Origin: Achatina immaculata
Lineage: Eukaryota; Mollusca; Gastropoda; Stylommatophora; Achatinidae
Assembly (NCBI GenBank): GCA_009760885.1
Contig: CM019693.1
Coordinates: forward strand, 51,478,596-51,542,595
DNA length: 64,000 nucleotides
Direction: 5' to 3'
The number at the start of each line of letters is the position of its first letter. Positions within the stretch are counted from its first letter, which is position 1. This document shows positions 22,831 through 33,299 of the stretch, piece by piece. The notes under the pieces were generated by a model. That model had not been told where the DNA came from and did no database searches. It saw only the letters and a list, made by a program, of their open reading frames with translations. The position numbers and the translations under genes were made by a program.

Positions 22831-23255
22831 AGGCGTCGGAGACAAAAAGAATTCTTGGAGTGGCAAGACACACACCGAGCACCATGAAGACAATAATGTT
22901 ATACAAGAATCTATTCACAAAAACAGATATATAAAATGCAATATCTACTCTGTACTCTGCTACACGGAGGTGAAGGCTGAAGAGAACGATAAATGCAGCA
23001 GAAATATCAGTCGACAAGCGCAACATGAACTTATAAAAAAATGTGCATCAAGAAAACAAAATATTTTGGCCACATCAAAAGATACAATGATATACTGAAG
23101 GCCAGACCAGAAGAAATATGGAGGGAAAAGAAGCGAGAGGTAGACAGCAATGTACACTTGTAGATGGGAAGATTACAAATGAGAGAGGACAGTATACTGG
23201 CTGACTGCACCAACAAGGCCAGGGAGCAAGGAAAGTGAAGACGGCATGCAATGAA
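22831..23255 (+). mobile_element. LINE G C-terminal fragment, copy B
   Basis: Near-identical copy of 20606-21030, carried by the 2.2-kb duplication. Confidence 0.7.
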
Positions 23256-23411
23256 ATCATATCACAGCTATTACACAGCTCAAAACTAATTCTCTGTTAC
23301 AATCAACAATTGATCACTGTCCAGAAATAGAAACATTTTATGCTGCTTTATCAACGTTCAAAAGTGACGGCCAACAAGTGATAATTGTTAAAGAAAGACA
23401 AAACATGTTAC

Positions 23412-23570
23412 CCTGGTTAATCAAAGCTCTGAAAGATGCTGCTTTCTGCATTGCTTCCTTGCTCTTGGAATTGTTAAAAGGGTTGTACTGGAATCTGGTA
23501 TTTTCATGAATAATTTCCCTTGGTTTGTATTTCTGCTGCTCAATTAGCTCTTTGGCACTTAGGTCAACAC
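23412..23570 (-). CDS. ESS2: ESS2 exon 6, upstream copy
   Basis: Identical 159-nt exon with acceptor TTTTCAG and donor CAGG|gtaac. It is the first exon 6 reached from exon 5 (24496-24616), whose final G completes a Gly codon here (PEG then VDLS). The family block NTRF-NPF is present. Neighbouring arrays on both sides (51/23-bp and 56-bp) probably mediated the duplication. Confidence 0.92.
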
Positions 23571-23785
23571 CTGAAAATCCATTTTGACCAGGTTATAGTT
23601 AGTGCAGCTTTTTTTTCTGTTTATCAGGAAAGATCTTTGTGGAGATTACCTACACAAATTAGAAATTATGGTTTATAACCTCAGTATTTCCCACACAGAA
23701 TGTCAGTGTTTTAAATATCATTTATTTTTAAAACAAAAAAAAAATGTTCCTGCATGACACTTCACTATCAGCAGCTAAGGGTCTT

Positions 23786-24478
23786 TTTCCATCAGAACTG
23801 AAGCTGTATTTCTCTAGTAACAAACTGACAGCTGTATGTACACACATCTATAATTTAACTCCAACACAAACATAACAGAAATCACTTTCAGCAAACAATA
23901 AACTGACAGTCCTTCTTCTGACAACAAACTGACAGTCCTTCTTCTGACAACAAACTGACAGTCCTTCTTCTGACAACAAACTGACAGTCCTTCTGACAAC
24001 AAACTGACAGTCCTTCTGACAACAAACTGACAGTCATTTTTCCATTGGAACTGAAGTTGTATTTCTCTAGTAACAAGCTGAAAGTCCCTCTTCTGTCAGA
24101 ACTGAAGTTATATTTCTCTAGTAACAAACTGACAGTCCTTCTGACAACAAACTGACAGTCATTTTTCCATCGGAACTGAAGTTCTATTTCTCTACTAATA
24201 AACTGAAAGTCCTTCTTCTGTCAGAACTGAAGTTGTATTTCTCTAGTAACAAACTGACAGTCCTTCTTCTGACAACAAACTGACAGTCCTTCTGACAACA
24301 AACTGACAGTATCTTTTCCATCAGAACTGAAGTTGTATTTCTCTAGTAACAAAGTGACAGTCCATCTTCTGTCAGAATTGATGTTGTATTTGTATTTCTC
24401 TAGTAACAAACTGACAGTCCATCTTCTGTCAGAACTGATGTTGTACTTGTATTTCTTTAGTAACAAAGTGACAGTCCG
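23786..24478. repeat. 51/23-bp composite minisatellite, copy B
   Basis: Same composite array as 21560-22482. It ends within a few bases of the ESS2 exon 5 donor region. Its last units carry an insertion ('ttgtatttgtatttctct') not seen in copy A. Confidence 0.93.
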
Positions 24479-24495
24479 TCATGTGAATGTCTTAC

Positions 24496-24616
24496 CTTCT
24501 GGCACATACATGACAGCATTTTTGTTTGTATACTTCCAGGAGTTGATGTGAGCTTGACTGTCAGCTACAGCTGCTTGCTGCTCTATAGATGGAACCACCA
24601 GCATGCTCTCATGCTC
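24496..24616 (-). CDS. ESS2: ESS2 exon 5
   Basis: Acceptor (TTTGTACAG|GAG) and donor (CCAGAAG|gtaaga) bound 121 nt on the minus strand, phase 0 in and phase 1 out. It encodes EHESMLVVPSIEQQA, HINSWKYTNKNAVMYVPEG, matching human LELPSAEHQA and VETWKYKAKNSLMYYPEG. The WKY-NK-N-hydrophobic-M block is typical of Es2 proteins. The donor lies only 15 bp from the end of the 51/23-bp array. Confidence 0.95.
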
Positions 24617-25214
24617 CTGTACAAATGCACACAAGCTTATAGTTGTTCATATCAACACTCATATGCTCACAATGTTGCATTCACACATAAACATAAGCAT
24701 TAATATATTCACATAACAGAAGCTCCATTATATAAAAGCAAATTGATTAAAACAAACACTTTCTCACACTACACACACAATCTAGCTTAATACTTGCACA
24801 AACACAACAGCTGTATGTACACACATCTATAATTTAACTCCAACACAAACATAACAGAAATCACTTTCAGCAAACAATAAAGCAGGCTATTGTATGTGTG
24901 ACAAAAACAACAAATGCTCTATACTAAATGTGACAGAATGAAACATGGGTGAGTGTAAGATGTGGCACAGCAACAACTATGAGTGAGTGTAATAAGTGAC
25001 AGTATGACAAATGAGCAAAACAATCACAGCAACTAATGAACAAAAAAGGATGACTGCACAAGACATGTGTCAGTTGTCAGGATCAGCACAATCAGAACTG
25101 ACCAACATTCTGCTAACAGGTGTTTTAAGCCTCACAGTTGGTTGATGTAATGAGAAGTCTGTTCTCTGGGTGTACTCCTAGTCAGAGAAAGCTATCATAA
25201 TCCACTGAACATTC
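24617..25214. other. ESS2 intron 4, no gene seen
   Basis: AT-rich intronic sequence. The stretch 24808-24882 ('acagctgtatgtacacacat' onward, to 'cagcaaacaataaa') is the apparent source of the copies embedded at 21601-21675 and 23827-23900. Confidence 0.6.
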
Positions 25215-26800
25215 AACAAGATGTCTGAGCTCCACTGTCAATGTTAGAGCTCCACCATCCAAGCGGTGGCTGTCAACATTAGAGTCCCATCGTTGACGCG
25301 GTGGCTGTCATCGTTAGAGCTCCACTGTCAACACGGTGACTGTCAATGCTAGAGCTCCACTGTCAATGCAGTGACTGTCAATGCTAGAGCTCCACTGTCA
25401 ATGCGGTGACTGTCAATGCTAGAGCTCCACTGTCAATGTGGTGACTGTCAATGCAGTGACTGTCAATGCTAGAGCTCCACTGTCAATGTGGTGACTGTCA
25501 ATGCTAGAGCTCCACTGTCAATGTGGTGACTGTCAATGCTAGAGCTCCACTGTCAATGTGGTGACTGTCAATGCTAGAGCTCCACTGTCAATCTGGTGAC
25601 TGTCAATGCTAGAGCTCCACTGTCATCACAGTGACTGTCAATGCTAGAGCTCCACTGGCATTGCAGTGACTGTCAATGCTAGAGCTCCACTGCCAACGCA
25701 GTGACTGTCAACGATAGAGCTCCACCGCCAACACGGTGACTGTCAATGCTAGAGCTCCACTGCCAATGTGGTGACTCAATGCTAGAGCTCCACTGTCAAT
25801 GCGGTGACTGTCAATGCTAGAGCTCCACTGTCAACATTAGAGCTCCACTGTCAACGCGGTGATTGTCAATGCTATAGCTCCACTGTCAATGCGGTGACTG
25901 TCAATGCTATAGCTCCACTGTCAATGCAGTGATGGTCAATGCTAGAGCTCCACTGTCATCGTGGTGGATGTCAACGATAGAGCTCCACTGACAACGCGGT
26001 GACTGTCAATGATAGAGCTCCATTGCCAACACGGTGGCTGTCATCAATAGAGCTCTACTGCCAACGCGGTGACTGTCAATGCTAGAGCTCCACTGTCAAT
26101 GCGGTGACTGTCAATGTTAGAGCTCCACTGCCAATGTGGTGACTGTCAATGCTATAGCTTCACTGTCAACACAGTGACTATCAATGTTAGAGCTCCACTG
26201 CCAATGTGGGACTGTCAATGCTAGAGTTTCACTGTCAATACGGTGACTGTCAATGCTAGAGCTCCACTGTCAACGCAGTGACTGTCAATGCTAGAGCTCC
26301 ACTGCCAATGCGGTGACTGTCAATGCTAGAGCTCCACTGCCAATGCGGTGACTGTCAATGCTAGAGCTCCACTGTCAATGTGATGACTGTCAATGCTAGA
26401 GCTCCACTGCCAACGCAGTGACTGTCAATGCTAGAGCTCCACTGTCAACGTGGTGACTGTCAATGTTAGAGCTCCACTGTCATCACGGTGACTGTCAAGG
26501 CTAGAACTCCACTGTCAATGCAGTGACTGTCAATGTTAGAGCTCCACTGCCAATGTGGTGACTGTCAATGCTAGAGCTTCACTGTCAACGTGGTGACTGT
26601 CAATGCGGTGATTGTCAATGCTAGAGCTCCACTGCCAATGTGGTGACTGTCAATGCTAGAGCTCCACTGTCAATGCTAGAGCTTCACTGTCAATGCGGTG
26701 ACTGTCAATGCTAGAGTTCCACTGTCAACATGGTGACTGTCAATGCTAGAGTTCCACTGTCAACGCAGTGACAGTTAACGATAGAACTTCACTGTCAACA
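25215..26800. repeat. 35-bp minisatellite, about 45 units
   Basis: The consensus is 'gtgactgtcaatgctagagc' followed by 'tccactgtcaatgcg'; unit starts at 25456 and 25491 confirm the 35-bp period. Positions 31-35 and the 'gtcaat/gtcaac/gtcatc' words vary among units. Some partial units (e.g. 25441-25455) show internal unequal exchange. It lies in ESS2 intron 4 between exons 4 and 5. Confidence 0.95.
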
Positions 26801-26934
26801 CTGTCAGAGTTAATGTACTCTCTAATTTTTGTACAAGTTTTCACAGCTCATAAAAATTATTTCAGCACTTCATTCTGAGGTAAGTGAAGACCTAAATGGG
26901 TGTCTCCATGATTTTGCTATCTCACTCTTCCCAA

Positions 26935-27245
26935 CAATTAACTGACAAGTTATAATATACATGTGGCAATGAAGACGCATCAGGCAATCAGCCACTCATA
27001 GCTGATGTGTCAGGGTTAGTGAATCATAGCTGGCTAAGACCCTGTTTCACATTTCTGTTGGTACTCACAGTAAAAGATATAGCCTGGTTAATAGGGGAGG
27101 GATCACTACAGTCCCCATGGTGGTGGAGTCTGCTAAAGAAGCACTGGACAACCCCTGCTTTTTAGCTACACTGCGGGACTGAAAAAACAGCCGCCATAAC
27201 CTGCTCCCACCCTGATACAATGCTGTGCCTCAACACTTTCTCAGC
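26935..27245 (-). repeat. unclassified interspersed repeat, copy 1 (about 300 bp)
   Basis: Its reverse complement matches 55145-55455 and, more weakly, 32375-32560. Shared landmarks are 'gttgaggcacagcattgt', 'cagactccaccacc.tgggg', 'agggtcttag/ggtcagctatg', 'ctaaccctgaca' and 'gtcttca'. The common ends of three copies indicate a short mobile element, possibly a SINE or MITE. No pol III boxes were recognised with confidence. Confidence 0.75.
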
Positions 27246-27679
27246 ATCAGCTGCAAATAACACCAGCTTGCAGTTACAGAAAGAAAGAAAGTATAAATGT
27301 AGTTCCACTACATCTTTTTATTCTTGCATATGAGTATACAATATAACAGATGTGAATGGAGTCCACAAATGCACTACTATTGCATATTAAAGATGAGAAA
27401 ATTTCATGAAAATGTTTTACTCTAAGAAAAGTGGAACAAAACTGGCCAGTATTTTTGTCCAAAGACTGAATGAGATTTGTGCTGGCCTAGGTTATATCTC
27501 AGTTACAGAAAACTATTTGTCCACATCAATCTATCATATGCATGTCCACATCAATCTATCATATGCAACCTGGAAGATTGCTGAGAATGAAGGATGTCTG
27601 GAAAAAAGAAACAAAAAATAAACAAACAAAAAAAGAAACAAAAAACCAAACAAATAAGAAGAGAGAGACCAGCCCTAAC
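27246..27679. other. ESS2 intron 4, no gene seen
   Basis: Intronic sequence with an A/C-rich tract at 27600-27660. Open frames through it are low-complexity and are not supported as genes. Confidence 0.5.
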
Positions 27680-27831
27680 CAGTTGCTGCTCCTTCTCCTT
27701 ATCAAACAACCAGGCATGCTTGATCTTGTGTTTCCTCTCAGCCTCATTTAGAATCTCCACAAAAGAAGCGCTGTCCTCACTTGTGTTGCGGGAGAGAAAA
27801 GAATCCAAAGATAATTTGGGCGCACCTTCAC
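27680..27831 (-). CDS. ESS2: ESS2 exon 4
   Basis: Acceptor (TTCATTTCAG|GTGAAGG) and donor (CAACTG|gttagg) on the minus strand bound 152 nt, phase 1 in and 0 out. It encodes LSLDSFLSRNTSEDSASF and ERKHKIKHAWLFDKEKEQQL, matching human LDVFLSRYTSEDNASF and RSRARHAWLYQAEEEF. The TSED-ASF and HAWL motifs are strong family markers. The donor is non-ideal (gttagg), so the exact end is slightly uncertain, but the phase agrees with exon 5. Confidence 0.95.
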
Positions 27832-28100
27832 CTGAAATGAATGTGACAAGTTTTCATGAATATTTATTTTATATGCCAGAGAATTATCTCTCTTTATTAT
27901 ATGCCAAGCAGAAACACTAACAACTTTTCATATCATCCATTTCTGTGTATTTACATAACAAAATCCTTGTCAACCTTGAACTATATGACAGCAACTGTAT
28001 GTTATTTCCACAAAAATAACTCCAACTATTGTCTCATGTGACCATGTACTTCAAACACCTAGATTCTGAAGAGATCACATATTAAAACAGCTCTACTCAC
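27832..28100. other. ESS2 intron 3
   Basis: 269-bp intron with a GTGAGT donor at 28100 and a TTTCAG acceptor at 27833, AT-rich. No other element was seen. This and the exons either side form the least disturbed part of the gene. Confidence 0.8.
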
Positions 28101-28241
28101 CTGCTGACTCTATCCCAGCTCCCTCATCATCTAAGAAATGATCCCCCTCTACTAATGATTGTTCTGTGTCTGCCTGTCTTTGTTTAGCTGGGGTAGTTTT
28201 TCTGCCTTCTGGTGTCTCAAATGTTGCTGGGCTTCTGCTGG
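28101..28241 (-). CDS. ESS2: ESS2 exon 3
   Basis: Acceptor (GATTTGTAG|CC) and donor (TCAGCAG|gtgagt) on the minus strand bound 141 nt, phase 1 to phase 1. It starts SRSPATFETPE, matching human VTPATFETPE, then continues through a charged low-complexity linker (RKTTPAKQRQADTEQ, DHFLDDEGAG), as in other Es2 proteins where this region varies. Confidence 0.92.
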
Positions 28242-28292
28242 CTACAAATCAAAAAGCAACAAATTATGTCATATTTGCCAATATGTGCCATA

Positions 28293-28505
28293 TAACAATG
28301 TTTAAACATGCACATACAAGAATTCTGTTTAAACATGTGCATACAAGAACCCTGCTTAAACATGCACATACAAGAACCCTGCTTAAACATGCACATACAA
28401 GAACCCTGCTTAAACATGCACATACAAGAACCCTGCTTAAACATGCACACACAAGAACCCTGCTTAAACATGCACACACAAGAACTCTGTTCACACATGT
28501 GGTTA
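28293..28505. repeat. 27-bp minisatellite, about 7 units
   Basis: The unit is 'aaccctgcttaaacatgcac' plus 'atacaag', in ESS2 intron 2 about 50 bp from the exon 3 acceptor. As 27 is a multiple of 3, frames on both strands stay open; they are not genes. Confidence 0.92.
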
Positions 28506-28555
28506 CAAGAACTCTACAATTCTTTTTTTTTTCCTCTGGTTTTGCTGGAAAGAAT

Positions 28556-29524
28556 GAAAGAAAAAGAAAGAATTATGGAATTCTTACAGCACAGTCATAA
28601 TCACAGCAGCAAAAGTGCTGGAATACAATCAACAAGTAGAAAACCATGGATATCAGATAACACATGGAAGTACATACATGAAAGATGGGCAGCCAAATTA
28701 GCCACGCTGAATGTAAAGACAGATCTTAGAAAAGATCTGGTGAAAGCAACATACAAAGAACTAGACAAGAAAGTAAAAAGTTCAGCTAGAAGGGATAAAA
28801 GAGAATACAAAGACAATATGGAAAAAGAGGCAGAGAAAGCAACAAAAACAGGAGACAGCAAAACTTAATATAACATACAAAAGAGGCTTACGGGTACTAT
28901 TACATCTAAAGAAATACCAATCTTTTGCAAAACTGGGACCCTATTAACATCAAATAAAGACCAAAAGCAAAGATGGGCTGAACACTTCCAAGAAATACTT
29001 AACTGACCACACCCAGAAGAACTGATAAACCTTGAAACCGACTTAACAGCCCCACAACTAAATGTCAACCTAGATGAAATTACATTGAATGAAACTGAAA
29101 CAGTAGTGAATCTAACGGCTAACAACAAAGCTGCAAGTGAAGATGAAGTAATACCGGAAATGTTAAAAGCTATCAATGGGGACAACATGAGCCAACTATA
29201 GAGAATGTCTAATAAAGTCTGGAAAGAAGAAAAGGACCTTTCCAAATGGAAAAAAGGAATTATTGTTAACATACCAAAAAAAAAAAAAAAAAACAACCTT
29301 AGCGACTGCAATAACTGGAGGAGTAACCTTACTATCAGTTGTGTCAAAAGTATTTTGCAGAGCCATTCTGAATAGAATTCAAGATATAGTGGATACTGCA
29401 ATGAGAGAACAAGCAGGATTTCAAAAAGGGAGAAGCTGTCTCAACTAGATCTTTACTCTAAGAATAATACTTGAAGAACATATTGAGAAGCTGAAACCAT
29501 TAATACTGAACTTCACAGACTTTT
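28556..29524 (+). mobile_element. LINE A copy 2, left half
   Basis: Plus strand. The frame gives the segment before the reverse transcriptase (SRKPWISDNTWKYIHERW, KSSARRDKREYKDNMEKEAE, GDSKT, then DQKQRWAEHFQEILN), the linker APQLNVNLDEITL and the start of RT (WRGVTL-like block, CRAILNRIQDIVDTAM, QAGFQKGRSC), ending near LILNFTDF at 29524. A run of A's near 29277-29292 and several stops break it. It resumes at 30675 after an inserted LINE D. Confidence 0.85.
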
Positions 29525-30670
29525 CATTCACTCATTCATTTGCATGTCCCTTGCAGAACTTTGCCTCCCATACAGCGCTCCTGTAGGCCTCTCGGTTGTG
29601 AGCAAGATGGCCTGCTGCTGCTGTATCCATTTGCAGATCGTCAACAATGTCTTGCAGCCATCTTCATTTTGGTCTTCCTCTTTTTCTTTTTCCCATTATG
29701 TACCCTTCCAATATGATCTTCTCTAAATTATCATGACGTTTAACGTGTCCAAAATATTAAAGTTTTCTCTCTTTAATCCTCTTTATTAGCCAGCCTTCTT
29801 CAATATTAAGCTCTTGTAGTATAGATATATTTGTTTTTTTTTGTGTCCACAATATTTGGAGAACTCTTCTGTAGCATTTACATTCAAAGCATTTATGTGT
29901 TTCTCAGCTGCTTTGTTAAGTGTCCAGGTCTCACAGGCATATGTTGCGATGGGAAAGATGCATGCCCTTAAAAAGCTTATTTTTGTGGTTCTGTCTGCTC
30001 CTCTCCACAGATTCTTTAGTTGTTTTACTTTCTGAAGAGCAATAGATGTCCTCCTTTTAATTTCCCTCATTGTATCTCCATTATTAGTTAGTAGTGATCC
30101 AAGATATTCAAAACTCTCCACTTCTTCCAGTTTTTCCTCATTGATACATATTTCGGCTACCTTGTTTGTTTTGTCAGTTGTCATCAATTTAGTTTTCTTT
30201 GCATTAAGATAGAGGTTCTGCTCTTCGCTGTTCTTACGGACTGACATAATTAGTTTTTCCATTCCTTTTTGTGTTGTGGACAATAACACGTGTCATTAGC
30301 ATATCTAATCTCTGGTATTTCATAACCTCCAATTGTTATGGCATTATAATATTCTTTGTCTACATCTTCTCTAACATTCCTCATTATATTTTCAGTATAC
30401 AAGTTAAATAAGTAGGGTGACAATATGCACCCCTGATGGACCCCTTGTTTTATGTCAAACCAAGTTGTTGTTTAACCATTTATTCTTACTGCTGCTTGTT
30501 GGTCTAGATACAGCAGTGATGTTAATTGTATCAAATGTGTTGGAAATCCCATTTTTTTCCATTATTTCCCAAAGTTCCTGGTGTTGTACACAACCAAATG
30601 CCTTTGAGTAGTCTATAAAGGATAAATATAGATTCACATTAAACTCTCTGCATTTCTCTATTATTAATCT
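29525..30670 (-). mobile_element. LINE D copy 2 inserted in LINE A
   Basis: Minus strand. The 3' end at 29525 has the ATGA tail and 'GGACATGCAAATGA', and the element extends to RT motifs at 30637 (SFIDYSKAFG). 30289-29786 encodes NLYLNAKKTKLMTTDKTNK, FEYLGSLLTNNGDTMREIKR and CETWTLNK. It interrupts LINE A between FTDF and the NIIKDLYNGYVCAV block, with loss of a few tens of LINE A codons. It also supplies the empty site (near 30390) for the SINE in LINE D copy 1. Confidence 0.88.
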
Positions 30671-30674
30671 TAGA

Positions 30675-31690
30675 TTGAATATCTAAAATTATCAACATTA
30701 TTAAGGATCTCTACAATGGATATGTTTGTGCAGTCAACACAGAAGGATTGAGCAGACAGTTCCAGACTGAAACAGGCGTGAAAGAAGAATCTATACTATC
30801 TCCTTTGCTTTTTGAAATTGCCATTGACTTCATAATGAAAAAATGCTGCACAAATAACACAGTTATTGACTGGGTACATGGTACCCAATTAGAAGATCTT
30901 GATTTTTCTGATGACATAACTTTTATCAGTGACAATGTGAATTCGATGCAAGAAAAAAACAGATAGCCTGTCTTCACTGGGTAGTAAAATAGGACTTTAA
31001 ATTAACAAGGAAAAAAACAAAAATAATGAAACTTCCCACTAATCAAAAAGGAAAAATATACATAGAAGGGACAGCTGTTGAAGACATCAACCAATTTGTA
31101 TATATTGGCAGATATACAGACCACCAGAAAGGAAGTTAGAATTCAAATTGCAAAATCAGAATTGACCTTCAAGAATCTTGAGAACATATGGCATTCAAAG
31201 GTTATAAGCACAAAAATCAAGTTAAGACTATTCAATTCAAATGTAATATCCACCCTCATTTATGCATGCAAAAACTGGAAAACAACTAAAGAAACGGATA
31301 AGAAATTAGTCTCTTTTTAAAACAAATGCCTAAGGAAAATACTTGGTATAAAGTGGAATGAATTTAACAACACAGATATAAAGCAGATGACTGAACAACA
31401 ATCTGTCTCATAGGTGATCAGGAAAAGGAAATGGACTTATGTCTGTCACATGAGGAGAAGAAACAGTCAGAGAAACCCAAAACAAGCTATCAAGTGGAAC
31501 ACAACAGGCTGGAGAAAAAGAGGTCGACCACATGAAACTCTAGAGGACATTGTTAAGAGAGGTCAGTTTAGTTGGCATAAAATCCCTTGATGAGATTGAA
31601 AAGCTCGCCAAAAACAGGAAAAATTGGTGAACTACCTTGCGAGCCATATGTGATGTTTAATGGCATGGGAAAGATATAAGAAGGTTTTGC
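30675..31690 (+). mobile_element. LINE A copy 2, right half
   Basis: It resumes LINE A with IINIIKDLYNGYVCAV, FQTETGVKEESILSPLLF, QLEDLDFSDDITF (catalytic FADD changed to FSDD), STLIYACKNWKTTKE and the C-terminal tail to CDV, then 'ggcatgggaaagatataag', the LINE A 3' end. Multiple stops make it inactive. Confidence 0.88.
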
Positions 31691-31764
31691 TGTAGTTTTT
31701 TTCTAGATGCATAATTAAAATAAGAAAAAGGGTGGCGGCTGCAGCGTGTCACAATTGTGCACCT

Positions 31765-32372
31765 TCTGGCTCGACACATCTGACTTTGGCTCTGCACCTT
31801 CTGGCTCGACATATCTGACTTTGGCTCTGCACCTTCTAGCTCGACACATCTGACTTTGGCTCTGCACCTTCTGGCTCAACATATCTGACTTTGGCTCTGC
31901 ACCTTCTAGCTCGACACATCTGACTTTGGCTCTGCACCTTCTGGCTCAATACATCTGACTTTGGCTCTGCACCTTCTGGCTCAATACATCTGACTTTGGG
32001 TCTGCACCTTCTGGCTCAACACATCTGACTCGACACATCTGACTTTGACTCTGCACCTTCTGGCTCAATACATCTGACTTTGGCTCTGCACCTTCTGGCT
32101 CAATACATCTGACTTTGGCTCTGCACCTTCTGGCTCAATACATCTGACTTTGGCTCTGCACCTTCTGGCTCAATACATCTGACTTTGGCTCTGCACCTTC
32201 TGGCTCAATACATCTGACTTTGGCTCTGCACCTTCTGGCTCAATACATCTGACTTTGGCTCTGCACCTTCTGGCTCAATACATCTGACTTTGGCTCTGCA
32301 CCTTCTGGCTCAATACATCTGACTTTGGCTCTGCACCTTCTGGCTCGATAATCTGACTTTGGCTCTGCACAT
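31765..32372. repeat. 35-bp minisatellite, about 17 units
   Basis: The unit 'ctctgcaccttctggctcaa' plus 'tacatctgactttgg' begins about 75 bp after the LINE A 3' end. The left third mixes 'ctcgacac' and 'ctcaacat' variants; the right two thirds are uniform. Confidence 0.94.
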
Positions 32373-32374
32373 TT

Positions 32375-32560
32375 TTGGAACAGGCTTTACATTCCCACTG
32401 TGATCCCTATTCACTCAGTCCACTGGGAGGTAGAAAAGGGTCTTTGCCAGCTATGGTTCACCAACCCCAAAACAGGGGGTTAGTTATAGGTTACTGAACT
32501 GCTAACACATTCAGCATGAGTACTGTGTCTTCACCACCATGGGCCCCCCTCCAGACAATG
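32375..32560 (+). repeat. unclassified interspersed repeat, copy 2 (partial)
   Basis: It shares 'gtgatccctattcactc', 'gggtctttgccagctatggtt', 'ccaacccc' and 'tgtgtcttcaccacc' with the 55145 copy, but is diverged and shorter at its left end. It lies beside the donor side of ESS2 exon 2. Confidence 0.55.
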
Positions 32561-32642
32561 ATTACACACAACTGACATTGTAATGATTACAGAACACGTC
32601 ACATCTAGAACACATTTCACAATATCTCCTGGCCATACTCAC

Positions 32643-32805
32643 CTACATCTTTAGTTTCTGAATCTTGTTTCCTCTGACTGAATCTGATTTGTATTTCTCT
32701 CAGTTTGACCAAATCATTTTTATCAAGTGCCTCAAGATATTCGGTCTGGGCCTGAAGTCTTGGAATGTCTGGGAAGAAGTCTCTTTCTATGATCTTACTT
32801 ATGCC
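32643..32805 (-). CDS. ESS2: ESS2 exon 2
   Basis: Donor (GATGTAG|gtgagt) at 32642 and acceptor (CATTTCAG|GGC) at 32806 bound 163 nt on the minus strand, phase 0 in and 1 out. It encodes ISKIIERDFFPDIPRLQAQ and EYLEALDKNDLVKLREI, matching human LQTVIQRDFFPDVEKLQAQ and EYLEAEENGDLERMRQI. RDFFPD is the hallmark of the Es2 family. Two extra upstream acceptors at 32847 and 32889 could extend the exon by 14 or 28 in-frame codons. Confidence 0.96.
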
Positions 32806-32909
32806 CTGAAATGAATGATATTTTTCTTCTATGATCTTACTTATGCCCTGAAATGAAAGATATTTTTCTTCTATGATCTTACTTATGCCCTGAAATGAAA
32901 GACATTTTT
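32784..32909 (-). repeat. 42-bp triplication of the ESS2 exon 2 acceptor
   Basis: The sequence TTTCATTTCAG|GGCATAAGTAAG (minus) occurs three times, giving exon starts at 32805, 32847 and 32889, exactly 42 bp apart. The duplicated unit contains the start of exon 2 and its 3' splice site, and has no stop in the exon frame. Using an outer acceptor would insert GISKIIEEKYHSFQ or two such blocks before the normal exon start. Outer units differ by single bases only. Confidence 0.95.
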
Positions 32910-33299
32910 CTATTTTTTGTGCAGGTCAAAGTTATTCTCTCTTCTCTTTACTGCCACTTCAATATCTTCTGCAATAAGTTACATCATCATGTGTATTCTC
33001 AAAGACAATTTCTGCTTTCACTGTTCTCTGGGTTTCAACTCAAAGGAGACAGCAAAACTCTATACAATATGAGAGTTGATTGATAAATTCACAGCCTAAG
33101 GTACAAATACTTGAAATACACAGTTGATATTAGGTGCATTTCTAGATCAGGTTAATGTAAGATTAAAACCTAAGTTTCAAGAAATTAACCGCAACCAATT
33201 TTTTGTGCAGGCTACTGAAGTGGTAAAGGGTGGCAGAAATTGAGAAAATGGATAACATTTCACACTGGGCTGTAATTTGCTACCTCCACATCAAGGGTT
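32910..33299. other. ESS2 intron 1 with a LINE A scrap
   Basis: Near 33045-33080 a LINE A snippet (GDSKTLYNM, plus strand) is recognisable. The rest has no supported feature. Confidence 0.5.

Larger units (their letters stand above)
20390..24478. repeat. 2.2-kb tandem duplication containing ESS2 exon 6
   Basis: About 20390-22482 is repeated at about 22617-24478 with an offset of 2225 bp. It carries the end of the 56-bp array, LINE G, ESS2 exon 6 and the start of the 51/23-bp array. Differences are few (e.g. 'gcattatcaacattc' versus 'gctttatcaacgttc' near 21120 and 23345), so the event is recent. The junction at 22482 jumps from the 51/23-bp array back into the 56-bp array, as expected for an exchange between arrays. 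Confidence 0.93.
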
